A stretch of DNA of 36,177 bases from Bacillota bacterium (GTDB lineage Bacteria > Bacillota > Clostridia > Lachnospirales > Cellulosilyticaceae): contig JAEWMQ010000054.1 of the NCBI GenBank assembly GCA_023393125.1, positions 1 through 36,177 on the forward strand. The letters run 5' to 3'. The notes under the pieces were generated by a model, which saw nothing but the letters and a program-made list of their open reading frames with translations, was not told the DNA's origin and did no database searches. This document shows, piece after piece, positions 15,919-24,036 of this stretch. The position numbers and the translations under genes were made by a program. The first letter of the stretch is position 1, and every line of letters begins with the position of its first letter.

Positions 15919-17796
15919 CTACTCAATACCCATTAATTTTTCACCATAGTTTACTTTTATTAATTGACTTGGTGTGATATGACTATAATTTGCAGAGTTT
16001 GTAACAATAATTGGTGTTTCAATTACATAACCCTCTGCTTTAATCTTTTCTAAATCAAACTTAACGATTACTTCACCTTTTCTTACTTCATCACCTGATT
16101 TTTTCATTGGTGTAAAGTATTTACCGCCAAGATTTACTGTATCTAACCCAACATGGATTAATACTTCTAATCCATCATTACTACAAAGTCCCATGGCATG
16201 ACCTGTTGGAAAAATAGTTGTTAATACACCTGTAAATGGCGCTCTTACTACACCTTCCTCTGGTACCACAATAATACCTTCTCCCATCATACCACTTGCA
16301 AAAGTTTGATCACTACCTTCATGGAGTGCTTTTACTTCTCCTTTTAATGGACTATATACTGTATTTCTTTCTTCTGCCTGATTAACTTCTTGTTTTTCTT
16401 CTACTTTTTGATCTTGATCTTTTCCAATCCATAAATAAGTAATGATAAAGCATGCTACTACAGCTAATACTGTAGCAAGTGCCATAGTCATTACGCCGCT
16501 ATAACTACCCTCTGGGCTAATATAGTTAATAAATCCTACAATACCCATACCACCTAGTACATACATTTTAGCACTAGCAAAACCAACAACTAAACCACCA
16601 AGTGCACATCCAATTTCAGAGGCAATAAAGGCTTTTTTATTAGGTAATGTTACACCGTAGATTGCTGGTTCTGTAATTCCGAAAATAGCTGAAACTGCTG
16701 AAGAAATATAAACTGATTTCTTCTCTACATCTTTTGTACGAAGTGACATTGCCACACAAGCTGCCACCTGAGTAAAGCAAGCCACGAAAGTTGCTGGGAA
16801 AAGGAAATCATAACCATACATAGCTAGGTTCATAAAGATGATTGGGAAAATCATACCATGTAAACCAAACATAATCATAATTTGCCATAATACTGCAAAT
16901 AAAACGCTTGCAATAATTGGACTAAATCCATAAAAACTTGAAATACCTGTTGCTAATACATTACTTAAGATACTAATAATTGGCCCAATAATAATTAATG
17001 TAGCTGGAACCATTACTAATATTGTAATAAATGGTGCGAAGAAACTTTTTAATACCTTTGGTGTATGCTTGTTAATCGCATTTTCTAATTTAACTCCAAC
17101 AAAAGTTGTAATAAGGATAGGAAATACACTTGAAGAATAGTTCATTCCTACCAATGGAATACCTGCAAATGTTCCTACGATAGAAGTCTCAAACATACTT
17201 CCTGCAAATAAACTACTAATAGGCTCAGCTGAAGCCAGTCCTACAATGCTTGGATAAATCATTGCAGCTCCAATTACCATTCCTGTAAATGGATTTCCAC
17301 CAAAACGTTTAGCTGCTGTAAATCCTAAAAATACTGGTAAGAAGTAAAAGATGCTATCTCCTGCTGCTTGAATGACTGTATATGTAGTGGAAGTATCTTG
17401 TACTAAGCCAGTAGCTACAAGTAGTGCTGCAAGACCTTTGATCATACCACAAGCACACATTGCCCCAATGATTGGTAAGAAAATACCGCTAATGACATCT
17501 ACAAAAGATGATTTTTTATTTTCTCCTGCTGGTTGCTCTTTATTCACTTTGATACTTCCTATTTGTACGACATCTTTATAAACATCCTCAACATGGTTAC
17601 CGATTACAATCTGATATTGTCCTCCGCTGATTACAACACCAGAGATTCCTTTTTGATTTTCTAAAGCTTTTTTATTCGCTTTACTAGGATCCTTTAATAC
17701 AAAACGTAATCTTGTATAGCAATGTATAAGACTTTCAATATTATCTTTACCGCCAACATTTTCTATTATAAAATGGGCTAACGCTTCATATTTCAT
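15919..17796 (-). CDS. bglP: Beta-glucoside PTS transporter EIIBCA
   Basis: A 625-residue PTS permease with all three domains. EIIB is N-terminal, with the phosphorylated Cys in LIHCYTRLRF (about residue 26). The membrane EIIC domain (about 105-455) has about ten helices, including GITEPAIYGVTLP. EIIA (about 480-610) carries the active His in EVLIHVGLDTV. B-C-A order is typical of BglP-type beta-glucoside and trehalose/sucrose-family permeases. The GH1 6-phospho-beta-glucosidase downstream points to beta-glucosides such as cellobiose or aryl-glucosides. AAAGGAG precedes the ATG. The PRD regulator gene lies 125 bases upstream on the same strand. Confidence 0.93.
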   Translation of the reverse strand: MKYEALAHFIIENVGGKDNIESLIHCYTRLRFVLKDPSKANKKALENQKGISGVVISGGQYQIVIGNHVEDVYKDVVQIGSIKVNKEQPAGENKKSSFVDVISGIFLPIIGAMCACGMIKGLAALLVATGLVQDTSTTYTVIQAAGDSIFYFLPVFLGFTAAKRFGGNPFTGMVIGAAMIYPSIVGLASAEPISSLFAGSMFETSIVGTFAGIPLVGMNYSSSVFPILITTFVGVKLENAINKHTPKVLKSFFAPFITILVMVPATLIIIGPIISILSNVLATGISSFYGFSPIIASVLFAVLWQIMIMFGLHGMIFPIIFMNLAMYGYDFLFPATFVACFTQVAACVAMSLRTKDVEKKSVYISSAVSAIFGITEPAIYGVTLPNKKAFIASEIGCALGGLVVGFASAKMYVLGGMGIVGFINYISPEGSYSGVMTMALATVLAVVACFIITYLWIGKDQDQKVEEKQEVNQAEERNTVYSPLKGEVKALHEGSDQTFASGMMGEGIIVVPEEGVVRAPFTGVLTTIFPTGHAMGLCSNDGLEVLIHVGLDTVNLGGKYFTPMKKSGDEVRKGEVIVKFDLEKIKAEGYVIETPIIVTNSANYSHITPSQLIKVNYGEKLMGIE

Positions 17797-17831
17797 ATAG
17801 CATTCTCCTTTGTCTATTCTTTATAATAGTA

Positions 17832-17888
17832 ACTATAATAGAAATGTTACAAATAGACAAATTCATTTTTTGCATCATTTGTTACAAA
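17832..17888 (-). promoter_or_regulatory. Beta-glucoside operon promoter with TGTTACAAA direct repeats
   Basis: On the minus strand -35 TTGTCT (17855-17860), 17-bp spacer and -10 TATAGT (17832-17837) precede the EIIBCA gene. The nine-base word TGTTACAAA (plus-strand reading) occurs twice, at 17845-17853 inside the spacer and at 17880-17888 upstream of the -35, 35 bp apart. It is a candidate site for the adjacent PRD regulator. No antiterminator hairpin of the BglG/RAT kind was seen. Confidence 0.55.
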
Positions 17889-17920
17889 AAACTAAATATC
17901 TCTTATATCTCTTAGTAATA

Positions 17921-19384
17921 TTATATATTTTTTATATAACTACTAATACTCTCCCAGTCCTCCTGAGTAAATATTTCATGCAAATTAATAACTGGAATAT
18001 TTACTTTTTGTTTCAATGTATGGGTAGCTAAGATAATATCAATATGATCCATATGCTCTAATGCATAATCAATCTGATGCGTAGAATAATATCCCTCTAT
18101 CATAATCTGGCCGTGAAAAGCTTGCTCTATCTTACTTTTTAGCCTTTGAATCATAATGGCTGCACTATTACTTACCAATATGGCATGTACTGATTTCTTC
18201 AAATGTTCTAATATAGTCGTTATATGAAGTGCAATATAGGCATGCTCAATCTCTGTAATCCTTATCCCTGTAAGCGTTTCAATAATAGGAACAATCTCAC
18301 CTGCTATAGTATATTCCGACTGAGCTTGTTTTTTTATTTTCTTTGCCATATAAGCATCTTCATGATAGTTTAATTTAATTCTATTAAGCATAGCTTTAAT
18401 ATGTCTTTCTAAGTCTAATAGCTGTTCTGGTGCTTGCCTCATATCAATTCCATACTTTTCTTTTACACAGTCTACAAATCTACAGGTAATCTCATCTTTA
18501 ACTTTTGTTTCATTCTCTACTAGACCATTTTCTCCAATATAAATAATTCGCTTTTGCATAAAGATATATTGTAGCCAGTATCTTTCTTCTTGATTAAAGA
18601 CAACTTCTAAAATACTTTCTAGAGCTTCAAAAGGTACGATACTTTCTTTGCACTCTTCCACATAAAAATCATCTACTATATAGCCTGCTTTTACTCTACC
18701 GGCAAAAGCTAAATTTTCTAAAATCAAAGTAATAAAGCCATAATCAGCAAGGACAATACCATGCTCATTAAGATGCTTTTGATAAAGTAGTACAAGCTGT
18801 CTATACTGCTCCTTCGTTCCTAATCCAAAGTGTAAAAATACTCTCATAAGATAATTCGCATCCATACGATAATGCTTATAAATAAGAGCTGAAATCAGCT
18901 TTCGTTTCACTATTTCTATAGTCTTAAGTTGAATACCTATTGCTTTACTTACTTCTAATTCAATCCCTGTTATTTGTTTTACGAATTCATTAAGCTGCTT
19001 TATATCATGAAAAACACAGCTTTTAGAAACAAAAATCTTCTCACTAATCTCATCCATTGTCATTGGTCTTTCTTCCCATAACAATAAAAACATAATTAAG
19101 AACTGCCTTTGTGAAGGTGTTTCTGGAACCCACTGGCAAAGACTTTCATAATCCTTTAATATTTTTGTTAGTGTTTCTTTTTGATCCTCTTCAATATAAT
19201 ACCTACTATCATTTGTATATTTTATATCTAATCCATATACTGCTAAAAAATGATTGATTTCTTTTATATCTTCTCTAAGTGTTCGCTCAGAGATAGAAAG
19301 CTTCTCACACAAAAAATCCATTTCAACTGTTTTAGCCGTATTTAATAATGTAATCAAAATAAATTCTTGGCGCGCCGATAACAT
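17921..19384 (-). CDS. PRD-containing transcriptional regulator (MtlR/LicR type)
   Basis: A 487-residue DNA-binding regulator controlled by PTS phosphorylation. Two N-terminal helix-turn-helix regions are visible: ARQEFILITLLNTAKTVEMD to LSISERTLREDIKEIN (about 4-42) and MTMDEISEKIFVSKSCVFHD (about 113-132). Two PRD-like regions follow. The second is clearer, with His in LERHIKAMLNRI and EHAYIALHITTI (about 335-400). The C-terminal 85 residues look like an EIIB domain, but the phosphorylated Cys is replaced: AILVSNSAAIM has Ser where VCxSG is normal. No EIIA domain is present. It sits just upstream of the beta-glucoside PTS operon on the same strand and probably activates it. Confidence 0.88.
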   Translation of the reverse strand: MLSARQEFILITLLNTAKTVEMDFLCEKLSISERTLREDIKEINHFLAVYGLDIKYTNDSRYYIEEDQKETLTKILKDYESLCQWVPETPSQRQFLIMFLLLWEERPMTMDEISEKIFVSKSCVFHDIKQLNEFVKQITGIELEVSKAIGIQLKTIEIVKRKLISALIYKHYRMDANYLMRVFLHFGLGTKEQYRQLVLLYQKHLNEHGIVLADYGFITLILENLAFAGRVKAGYIVDDFYVEECKESIVPFEALESILEVVFNQEERYWLQYIFMQKRIIYIGENGLVENETKVKDEITCRFVDCVKEKYGIDMRQAPEQLLDLERHIKAMLNRIKLNYHEDAYMAKKIKKQAQSEYTIAGEIVPIIETLTGIRITEIEHAYIALHITTILEHLKKSVHAILVSNSAAIMIQRLKSKIEQAFHGQIMIEGYYSTHQIDYALEHMDHIDIILATHTLKQKVNIPVINLHEIFTQEDWESISSYIKNI

Positions 19385-19480
19385 GATGTCGTCCTCCTTC
19401 TAAAACACTTATGTCTTGTATATCCTTCTATTATAATCTATTTCTAGTGTTAGTCTAACTTTATGGTTCTAAATACAAAA

Positions 19481-19524
19481 AAGCTGTTGTAGTAATGATT
19501 TTTCAATCACTACTGCAACAGCCT
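19481..19524 (-). terminator. csp copy C terminator
   Basis: AAGCTGTTGTAGTA pairs with TACTGCAACAGCCTT with one mismatch. It is the same hairpin type as at copies A, B and E and could also serve as a stop signal in the space before the PRD regulator gene. Confidence 0.83.
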
Positions 19525-19545
19525 TATCTTAATCACTTTTAATGA

Positions 19546-19743
19546 TTATGCTCTTGTAACGTTTTCTGCTTGAGGACCACGTGGACCTTCTGTAATTTCG
19601 AAGTTTACTGTTTGTCCTTCTTCTAAAGTTTTGAATCCTTCACCTTGGATTGCTGAGAAGTGTACGAATACGTCATCTCCACCTTCTCTTGAAATAAATC
19701 CGAATCCTTTTTCTGCGTTAAACCATTTAACTGTACCTGTCAT
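19546..19743 (-). CDS. csp: Cold-shock protein, copy C
   Basis: A 65-residue OB-fold RNA chaperone with the usual RNP1 (KGFGFISRE) and RNP2 (DVFVHFSAI). It differs from copy A by one residue (EGGDD instead of ENGDD), so it is the closest relative of A. It has its own promoter, leader and terminator. Its promoter is the only one of the six with a perfect TATAAT -10, so it may be the strongest at rest. Confidence 0.97.
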   Translation of the reverse strand: MTGTVKWFNAEKGFGFISREGGDDVFVHFSAIQGEGFKTLEEGQTVNFEITEGPRGPQAENVTRA

Positions 19744-19930
19744 GTGCGGTACCTCCTAATAAATATATATTTCTGTAATGGCTGCAAATAAAAAAATTCA
19801 CATACTATTACAGATTACATTAAGTGGTGCATATAATCTCTAATAACACGTGAATCTCACTATCTTTTAAAGCTATAAACAACTACTTTATGTATTTTAT
19901 TATACGTTATATTCCATAACTTGTCAACAT
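19744..19930 (-). promoter_or_regulatory. csp copy C promoter and structured leader
   Basis: -35 TTGACA (19922-19927), 17-bp spacer, -10 TATAAT (19899-19904). Hairpin outer arms 19796-19810 and 19841-19855; competing small hairpin 19773-19779 with 19807-19813. The first arm reads CACGTG where B, D and E have CACATG; the change keeps pairing as G-U. Confidence 0.85.
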
Positions 19931-19972
19931 AATATTTTAAAAAATTGAATTCTAATTAATTATAAATAAAAT

Positions 19973-20016
19973 AAAAGAGGTTGTGTATTGTAAGACTACA
20001 ATACACAACCTCTTTT
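19973..20016 (-). terminator. Terminator after the rubredoxin-like gene
   Basis: A perfect 20-bp stem (AAAAGAGGTTGTGTATTGTA and its complement) with a four-base loop, just past the stop codon. Confidence 0.93.
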
Positions 20017-20023
20017 AGGAATA

Positions 20024-20359
20024 TTACCATTTACCGTTAGCCATATGTCCTGCAAGTTCTGCTTTACATCTTTGTTTGATAACCCAAGCTTCATTTTTAG
20101 CTTTTTCAAAACCAGATACACATTTTGGATCAAGGTTAATTTCAATACCTTCTTTTGAAAGTTCAGCAATTCTTTGTGCTAATACAATGATTTCAGCATG
20201 GATGTCGTTAGTTCTATCTGAAGCATAGATTTTTTCAGCATCTTCGCTGCTAAGTTCAACAAATTTTTCTTTTCCTAAATTACATTTTGGACAAACTTCT
20301 GGAGCTTCAAGTCCTTCAGCAATATATCCACAAACAGAACATTTAAATAGTTTTTTCAT
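20024..20359 (-). CDS. Rubredoxin-like domain protein
   Basis: A 111-residue cytosolic protein. Residues 4-35 form a short rubredoxin-like iron site, with FKCSVCGY and VCPKCNLGK supplying four Cys (CxxC and CPxC), as in the C-terminal domain of rubrerythrin. The remaining 75 residues are helical (HAEIIVLAQRIAELSKEGIE, then KAKNEAWVIKQRCKAELAGH) and lack the ExxH pattern of a di-iron rubrerythrin core. It may be a small electron carrier in oxygen or peroxide defence. The start at 20359 is chosen because AGGAGAG precedes it; an ATG at 20377 has no good site. It is a single gene between csp copies C and D. Confidence 0.85.
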   Translation of the reverse strand: MKKLFKCSVCGYIAEGLEAPEVCPKCNLGKEKFVELSSEDAEKIYASDRTNDIHAEIIVLAQRIAELSKEGIEINLDPKCVSGFEKAKNEAWVIKQRCKAELAGHMANGKW

Positions 20360-20564
20360 AATTATCTCTCCTAACATTTTATGTATATTAATATTTTTAA
20401 TTTCTTAATTAGTATATGTTTATAGTAACTCAAATAATGCTTATTGTCAATTTATTATTAACTATTATTTATTTATTGATAATAGTTATTACTATAATGT
20501 TATTTTCAAAATATTACACTCTAGTCGTATTGACTATACTTTGAAATACTTTAGCTTATAACAC

Positions 20565-20592
20565 AAAAGACAGAACCTACGTTCTGTCTTTT
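20565..20592 (-). terminator. csp copy D terminator
   Basis: AAAAGACAGAAC pairs with GTTCTGTCTTTT around a four-base loop. Unlike the other csp copies, D uses this hairpin, whose relatives follow both csp remnants. Confidence 0.9.
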
Positions 20593-20609
20593 CAATAATC
20601 TATGATGGA

Positions 20610-20810
20610 TTATGCTTTTGTAACGTTTTCTGCTTGAGCACCACGAGGGCCTTTTGTAATATCAAAGTTTACTTGTTGTCCTTCTTCAAGAGATTTAAAT
20701 CCATCTCCTTGGATCGCTGAGAAATGTACGAATACGTCATCCCCATCTTCTCTTGAAATAAATCCAAATCCTTTTTCTGCGTTAAACCATTTTACTGTAC
20801 CTGTCATCAT
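20610..20810 (-). CDS. csp: Cold-shock protein, copy D
   Basis: A 66-residue OB-fold RNA chaperone with a doubled start (MMTG) like copy B. RNP1 and RNP2 are intact. C-terminal differences are QQVNFDITKGPRGAQAENVTKA; it is the only copy ending TKA. The tiny csp remnant at 25811-25831 also ends KA, and both share the same terminator type, so the remnant most likely derives from a D-like copy. Confidence 0.97.
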   Translation of the reverse strand: MMTGTVKWFNAEKGFGFISREDGDDVFVHFSAIQGDGFKSLEEGQQVNFDITKGPRGAQAENVTKA

Positions 20811-21000
20811 GTGCGGTACCTCCTAATTTTTATAATTTTCTGTAATGGTTGCAAACAAAAAAATTCACATACTATTACAGATTACATCGAGTGGTGCATA
20901 TAATCTCTAATAACATGTGAATCTCACTATCTTTTAAAGCTATAAACGACTACTTAATACCCTTTTAGTATATATTAAATTTCATAACTTGTCAACATAA
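20811..21000 (-). promoter_or_regulatory. csp copy D promoter and structured leader
   Basis: -35 TTGACA (20990-20995), 17-bp spacer, -10 TATACT (20967-20972). Hairpin outer arms 20863-20877 and 20908-20922; competing hairpin 20840-20846 with 20874-20880. The remaining 110 bases up to the divergent glutamate symporter gene show no clear further element except that gene's own ribosome site. Confidence 0.85.
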
Positions 21001-21113
21001 TATTTATTTTTCTATTAGTCTTTTTATTATACCTTAAACCCTTTTTCTGTACTTTCACCGATTTTTGCTATATGATATAGAAATACTTGCTCAGAGAAAG
21101 GAGAACATAATAT

Positions 21114-22316
21114 ATGACATTTAATTTTGATATCTATGAGACTATGGCCTTAGTTTCCATTGTATTCTATATGGGTAAATACATGAGAAATAAACTTCCC
21201 CTACTCTCAAAGTATTGCATTCCCCCATCAGTTGTAGGCGGCTTTATCTTTGCCTTACTCATTCTTCTATTTAATGAAACGAATATCATGGCAATCAATT
21301 TAGATACAACCCTACAACCTATATTTATGACAGCCTTCTTTACAAGCATAGGCTTCACAGCAAGTCTTAAAGTACTCAAACAAGGTGGTATTAAAGTAGT
21401 AACTTTTCTCAGTATTTCAGTTCTACTTATTATTTTACAAAATACAATTGGTGTAACACTTGCATCACTATTTGATTTGCCTCCTCTACTTGGACTTTGT
21501 ACAGCATCCATTCCTATGGTAGGTGGACATGGAACCGCTGGCTCCTTTGGACCAATACTTGAGGATCTTGGTATAGCTGGCGCTACAACAGTATCTGTGG
21601 CATCTGCAACCTTTGGCCTCATTATGGGTAGTATCATCGGCGGCTTAGTTGCTAGAAACCTAATCCTTCATTATAAATTAAAAACCACACATGATGAAAA
21701 CTCAGGAAATCCACTTACCGAAGTAGGGGATTTCAACGAAGAAAATCAAAATATTTTATCTCTTAAAAGGTTAACAGCTGGAGCATGCTTTTTATTCATT
21801 GCAATGGGTCTTGGATCTATTGTCTCTAAATTAATAGAGGCTTCAGGATTAACTTTTCCTTCCTATATCGGTGCCATGTTAGTTGCCGCTGTTATAAGAA
21901 ATATTTATGACTTTAGAGGAAAAGACGTTGCAGAAAAGGAAATTGAAGCGTTAGGCGGCTTAAGCTTGTCCTTTTTCTTAACAATGGCTTTAATGGGACT
22001 TAAGCTTTGGGAACTTTTCGATTTAGCATTACCACTTGTGATCATGCTCATCGCTCAAGTTATCCTAGCAGGCTTATTTGCATATATCGTAACTTATAGA
22101 GTAATGGGTAAAAACTACGAAGCTGCTGTATTCGCTTCTGCAATCTGTGGTTTCGGAATGGGTGCTACTCCAAATGCTATTGCTAATATGGACGAGTTAA
22201 CTAATAAGTATGGCTTTGTTCCTACGCCTTACTTCGTAGTGCCTATTGTTGGATGCTTATTTATTGACTTTTTTAATTCAGCCATTCTAACTCTATTTAT
22301 AAACCTTATTGGTTAA
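21114..22316 (+). CDS. gltS: Sodium/glutamate symporter, copy 1
   Basis: A 400-residue membrane carrier of the ESS family that imports glutamate with sodium. About ten helices are arranged as two inverted halves. Each half carries a signature: MVGGHGTAGSFGPILEDLG (about 137-155) and FGMGATPNAIANMDELT (about 350-366). PPSVVGGFIFALL near the N-terminus is also diagnostic. AAAGGAG precedes the ATG. It is the only plus-strand gene among the csp copies apart from the DUF2798 gene. A second, clearly related copy lies at 34308-35531. Confidence 0.95.
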   Translation: MTFNFDIYETMALVSIVFYMGKYMRNKLPLLSKYCIPPSVVGGFIFALLILLFNETNIMAINLDTTLQPIFMTAFFTSIGFTASLKVLKQGGIKVVTFLSISVLLIILQNTIGVTLASLFDLPPLLGLCTASIPMVGGHGTAGSFGPILEDLGIAGATTVSVASATFGLIMGSIIGGLVARNLILHYKLKTTHDENSGNPLTEVGDFNEENQNILSLKRLTAGACFLFIAMGLGSIVSKLIEASGLTFPSYIGAMLVAAVIRNIYDFRGKDVAEKEIEALGGLSLSFFLTMALMGLKLWELFDLALPLVIMLIAQVILAGLFAYIVTYRVMGKNYEAAVFASAICGFGMGATPNAIANMDELTNKYGFVPTPYFVVPIVGCLFIDFFNSAILTLFINLIG

Positions 22317-22320
22317 AATT

Positions 22321-22363
22321 AAAAACGGCAATCCTGTATCATCCGTACAGGATTGCCGTTTTT
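22321..22363. terminator. Bidirectional terminator between gltS and the MarR gene
   Basis: A perfect 18-bp stem (AAAAACGGCAATCCTGTA and its complement) with a seven-base loop and A/T runs on both sides serves two convergent genes. Confidence 0.95.
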
Positions 22364-22365
22364 GA

Positions 22366-22788
22366 TTACTTGATCCAATTTCTTTTGAGTAGTTCTTTAA
22401 GCATTTGTATAGATTCTTGCCCTAAAATGTCTATTATTTCTTTTTCAATATGCTCTTTAAGTTGTCTACTCTTTTTGCAATACTCTCTTCCTTTAGCAGT
22501 AAGCTCTGTATATTTACTATTGTCTGTATCAACTACAAATACCAAGTAACCCTTGTCTTCTAACTTTTTCGCACACTTATACATGGCTTGGCGAGAAATA
22601 TTAGCTTGCCTAGCTACCTCTGCAAGAGAAATTTTTTGCATATCAATCTTAGCCAAAAGAAATGCTTCTGTGTGAGAAACCTCCTCTTCATCACTAAGAG
22701 ACCATCTTTCTTCTACTTCACGTCTAAGAATAATATGTTTTTCACTAACTAAGTCTATTATATTTAATCCTTCTAAATTCACATCCAT
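22366..22788 (-). CDS. MarR-family transcriptional regulator
   Basis: A 140-residue winged-helix dimeric regulator. The recognition region reads ISLAEVARQANISRQAMYKC (about 53-72) followed by the wing KKLEDKGYLVFVVDTDNSKY (about 74-93) and the usual ELTAKGREY. Flanking helices (about 1-45 and 100-140) would form the dimer interface. It is divergent from the DUF2798 gene. The shared 190-base space holds two copies of a perfect palindrome that cover that gene's promoter, so this protein most likely represses its neighbour and itself. The ligand is unknown. Confidence 0.9.
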   Translation of the reverse strand: MDVNLEGLNIIDLVSEKHIILRREVEERWSLSDEEEVSHTEAFLLAKIDMQKISLAEVARQANISRQAMYKCAKKLEDKGYLVFVVDTDNSKYTELTAKGREYCKKSRQLKEHIEKEIIDILGQESIQMLKELLKRNWIK

Positions 22789-22867
22789 CTCATCACCCTA
22801 TTTTATCTTTTAATCTATTATATTATATATTCTTTTCTACTTTAGTTTTTCATAAACCATAATCATT

Positions 22868-22928
22868 GTCAACTTAGTTGACTTCATTAAATTTAATTGC
22901 TATAATCAACTTCGTCAACTTAGTTGAC
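22868..22928 (+). promoter_or_regulatory. DUF2798 promoter flanked by two GTCAACTTAGTTGAC operators
   Basis: The 15-base word GTCAACTTAGTTGAC (arms GTCAACT and AGTTGAC around one central T) occurs at 22868-22882 and 22914-22928, 46 bp apart. Between them is an almost ideal promoter: TTGACT (22878-22883), 17-bp spacer, TATAAT (22901-22906). Operator 1 overlaps the -35 and operator 2 covers the expected start of transcription. This is a clear layout for repression, by inference by the adjacent MarR protein. Confidence 0.85.
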
Positions 22929-22980
22929 AACTTGAACTTATTAAATCATTCATTACATAAAGAAAGTAGGATTTTTTATT

Positions 22981-23439
22981 ATGGGACAAACAAAATCACA
23001 AAAGTTTATTTTTACCTTAATGATGTGCTTCGGTATGGTTTTAGGCATGACTATTTATAATATGCTTCTAAGCGAAGGCTTTCATGACCAATTTTTTAAC
23101 CACCTTTTAAAAGACTTTTGGCTGGGGTTTATTGTAGCACTTATATTAGATGTATTTATAGTTGGAAAACTAGCAAAACCTATTGCCCTAAAAATCGTAA
23201 AACCAAATGCCACAACCAAACAAATTAAAGTTATATTAGCTATTTCAAGTTGTATGGTTGTGGGAATGGTTCTCTGCATGTCTATGTACGGAGCTATTAT
23301 AGCTGTTGGCTTTAATAGTACTGCATTAAAAATCTATCCACTATGTATTGTTAGAAATTTTGTAGTGGCACTACCTCTTAATTTACTAATCGTATCACCT
23401 TTAGTAAGATTTGTATTCGTCAAGTTCTTTCCTAATTAA
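22981..23439 (+). CDS. DUF2798 membrane protein
   Basis: A 152-residue protein with four predicted helices formed by two DUF2798-like repeats. The first is QKFIFTLMMCFGMVLGMTIY with FWLGFIVALILDVFIVG, and the second ILAISSCMVVGMVLCMSMYG with FVVALPLNLLIVSPLVRF. The repeated pattern G-M-V-x-x-M followed by a conserved Pro/Leu-rich helix is typical. The function of the family is unknown; members often sit beside MarR or TetR regulators, as here. GTAGGA precedes the ATG at a somewhat long spacing. Expression should be derepressed when the divergent MarR protein binds its ligand. Confidence 0.85.
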   Translation: MGQTKSQKFIFTLMMCFGMVLGMTIYNMLLSEGFHDQFFNHLLKDFWLGFIVALILDVFIVGKLAKPIALKIVKPNATTKQIKVILAISSCMVVGMVLCMSMYGAIIAVGFNSTALKIYPLCIVRNFVVALPLNLLIVSPLVRFVFVKFFPN

Positions 23440-23507
23440 TTCTGTTTTTTCATCTTTTCATTTTAAGTATTTCAGATATTATATTAACCTTCTTTATAGC
23501 ACATAAT

Positions 23508-23535
23508 AAAAGGCAGAACCTAAGTTCTGCCTTTT
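23508..23535. terminator. Terminator between DUF2798 and the csp remnant
   Basis: AAAAGGCAGAAC pairs perfectly with GTTCTGCCTTTT around a four-base loop. It works in both directions and joins directly to the csp remnant, as a csp terminator would. Confidence 0.92.
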
Positions 23536-23592
23536 AACGTATTCTACTTGAGCGCCACGAGGACCTTGTGTAATCTCGCAGCTTGCTTGTTA
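23536..23592 (-). pseudogene. Remnant of a csp gene (3' end only)
   Basis: Read on the minus strand, about 55 bases encode ITQGPRGAQVEYVK. This aligns with the C-terminal ITKGPRGAQAENVTKA of csp copy D and is followed by the same type of terminator. The upstream csp part is gone; the MNT-HEPN genes lie there instead, and the HEPN stop codon overlaps the edge of the remnant. It indicates that a csp locus was broken when the MNT-HEPN pair arrived. Confidence 0.85.
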
Positions 23593-24036
23593 TTTAATAT
23601 CTGAGGCTGGCGGAAGATCTAGTATCCTAGTTTGTGTCTCATTCAACACTTTTAAACTAGCTTCCCTAACATTTTCCGTTATTTCAATACAATCATTAAT
23701 GGCCTCTTCATCAACAGCGGTAAAGTTTTCTCCTGGATATCTTGCATCAAAGTAAAAGTCCCCTACATACTTTACTTCTCTTAATGTAACATCCATAGGA
23801 TAGACTTCTTTAACCTTTGACAGGATACTTCTTAGATTATGGCTTTGTAAAAGTTCCTTATTACTAGCATCCATAATTAGCTTTTCTGCAATAATTGCTT
23901 TAAGGTATTTCTCACAAATTTGGGCACACTGAGTCGCTAATATATTATAGTTACCTAGATTTCTTGCCACTTCAATGCTAGCCTTCATATATAAGTATTC
24001 ATTTTCTGCTAATGACCTATAACTATTTTCTATCAT
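23590..24036 (-). CDS. HEPN-domain protein of an MNT-HEPN pair
   Basis: A 148-residue helical protein of the PF05168-like HEPN class. Visible features are a paired-helix core (ARNLGNYNILATQCAQICEK, then YLKAIIAEK), QSHNLRSILSKV (about 75-86) and the DARYPGENF segment typical of HEPN proteins encoded with minimal nucleotidyltransferases. The Rx4-6H motif of RNase-active HEPN toxins is absent. It may therefore be a non-nuclease partner or a different toxin type. The ATG at 24036 was chosen: it lies inside the end of the MNT gene (14-base overlap) behind GGGAGGTG, so translation is coupled. It ends on a csp remnant. Confidence 0.85.
   Translation of the reverse strand: MIENSYRSLAENEYLYMKASIEVARNLGNYNILATQCAQICEKYLKAIIAEKLIMDASNKELLQSHNLRSILSKVKEVYPMDVTLREVKYVGDFYFDARYPGENFTAVDEEAINDCIEITENVREASLKVLNETQTRILDLPPASDIK

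Noticed and set aside
17797..17920. BglG-style antiterminator (RAT/terminator) before the PTS gene.
   Set aside because: No terminator hairpin overlapping a conserved RAT element; the regulator has DNA-binding helix-turn-helix domains instead of an RNA-binding CAT domain.
21167..21637. Minus-strand reading frame of 156 codons inside gltS copy 1.
   Set aside because: It lies wholly inside a well-supported transporter gene with no ribosome site or recognisable domain.
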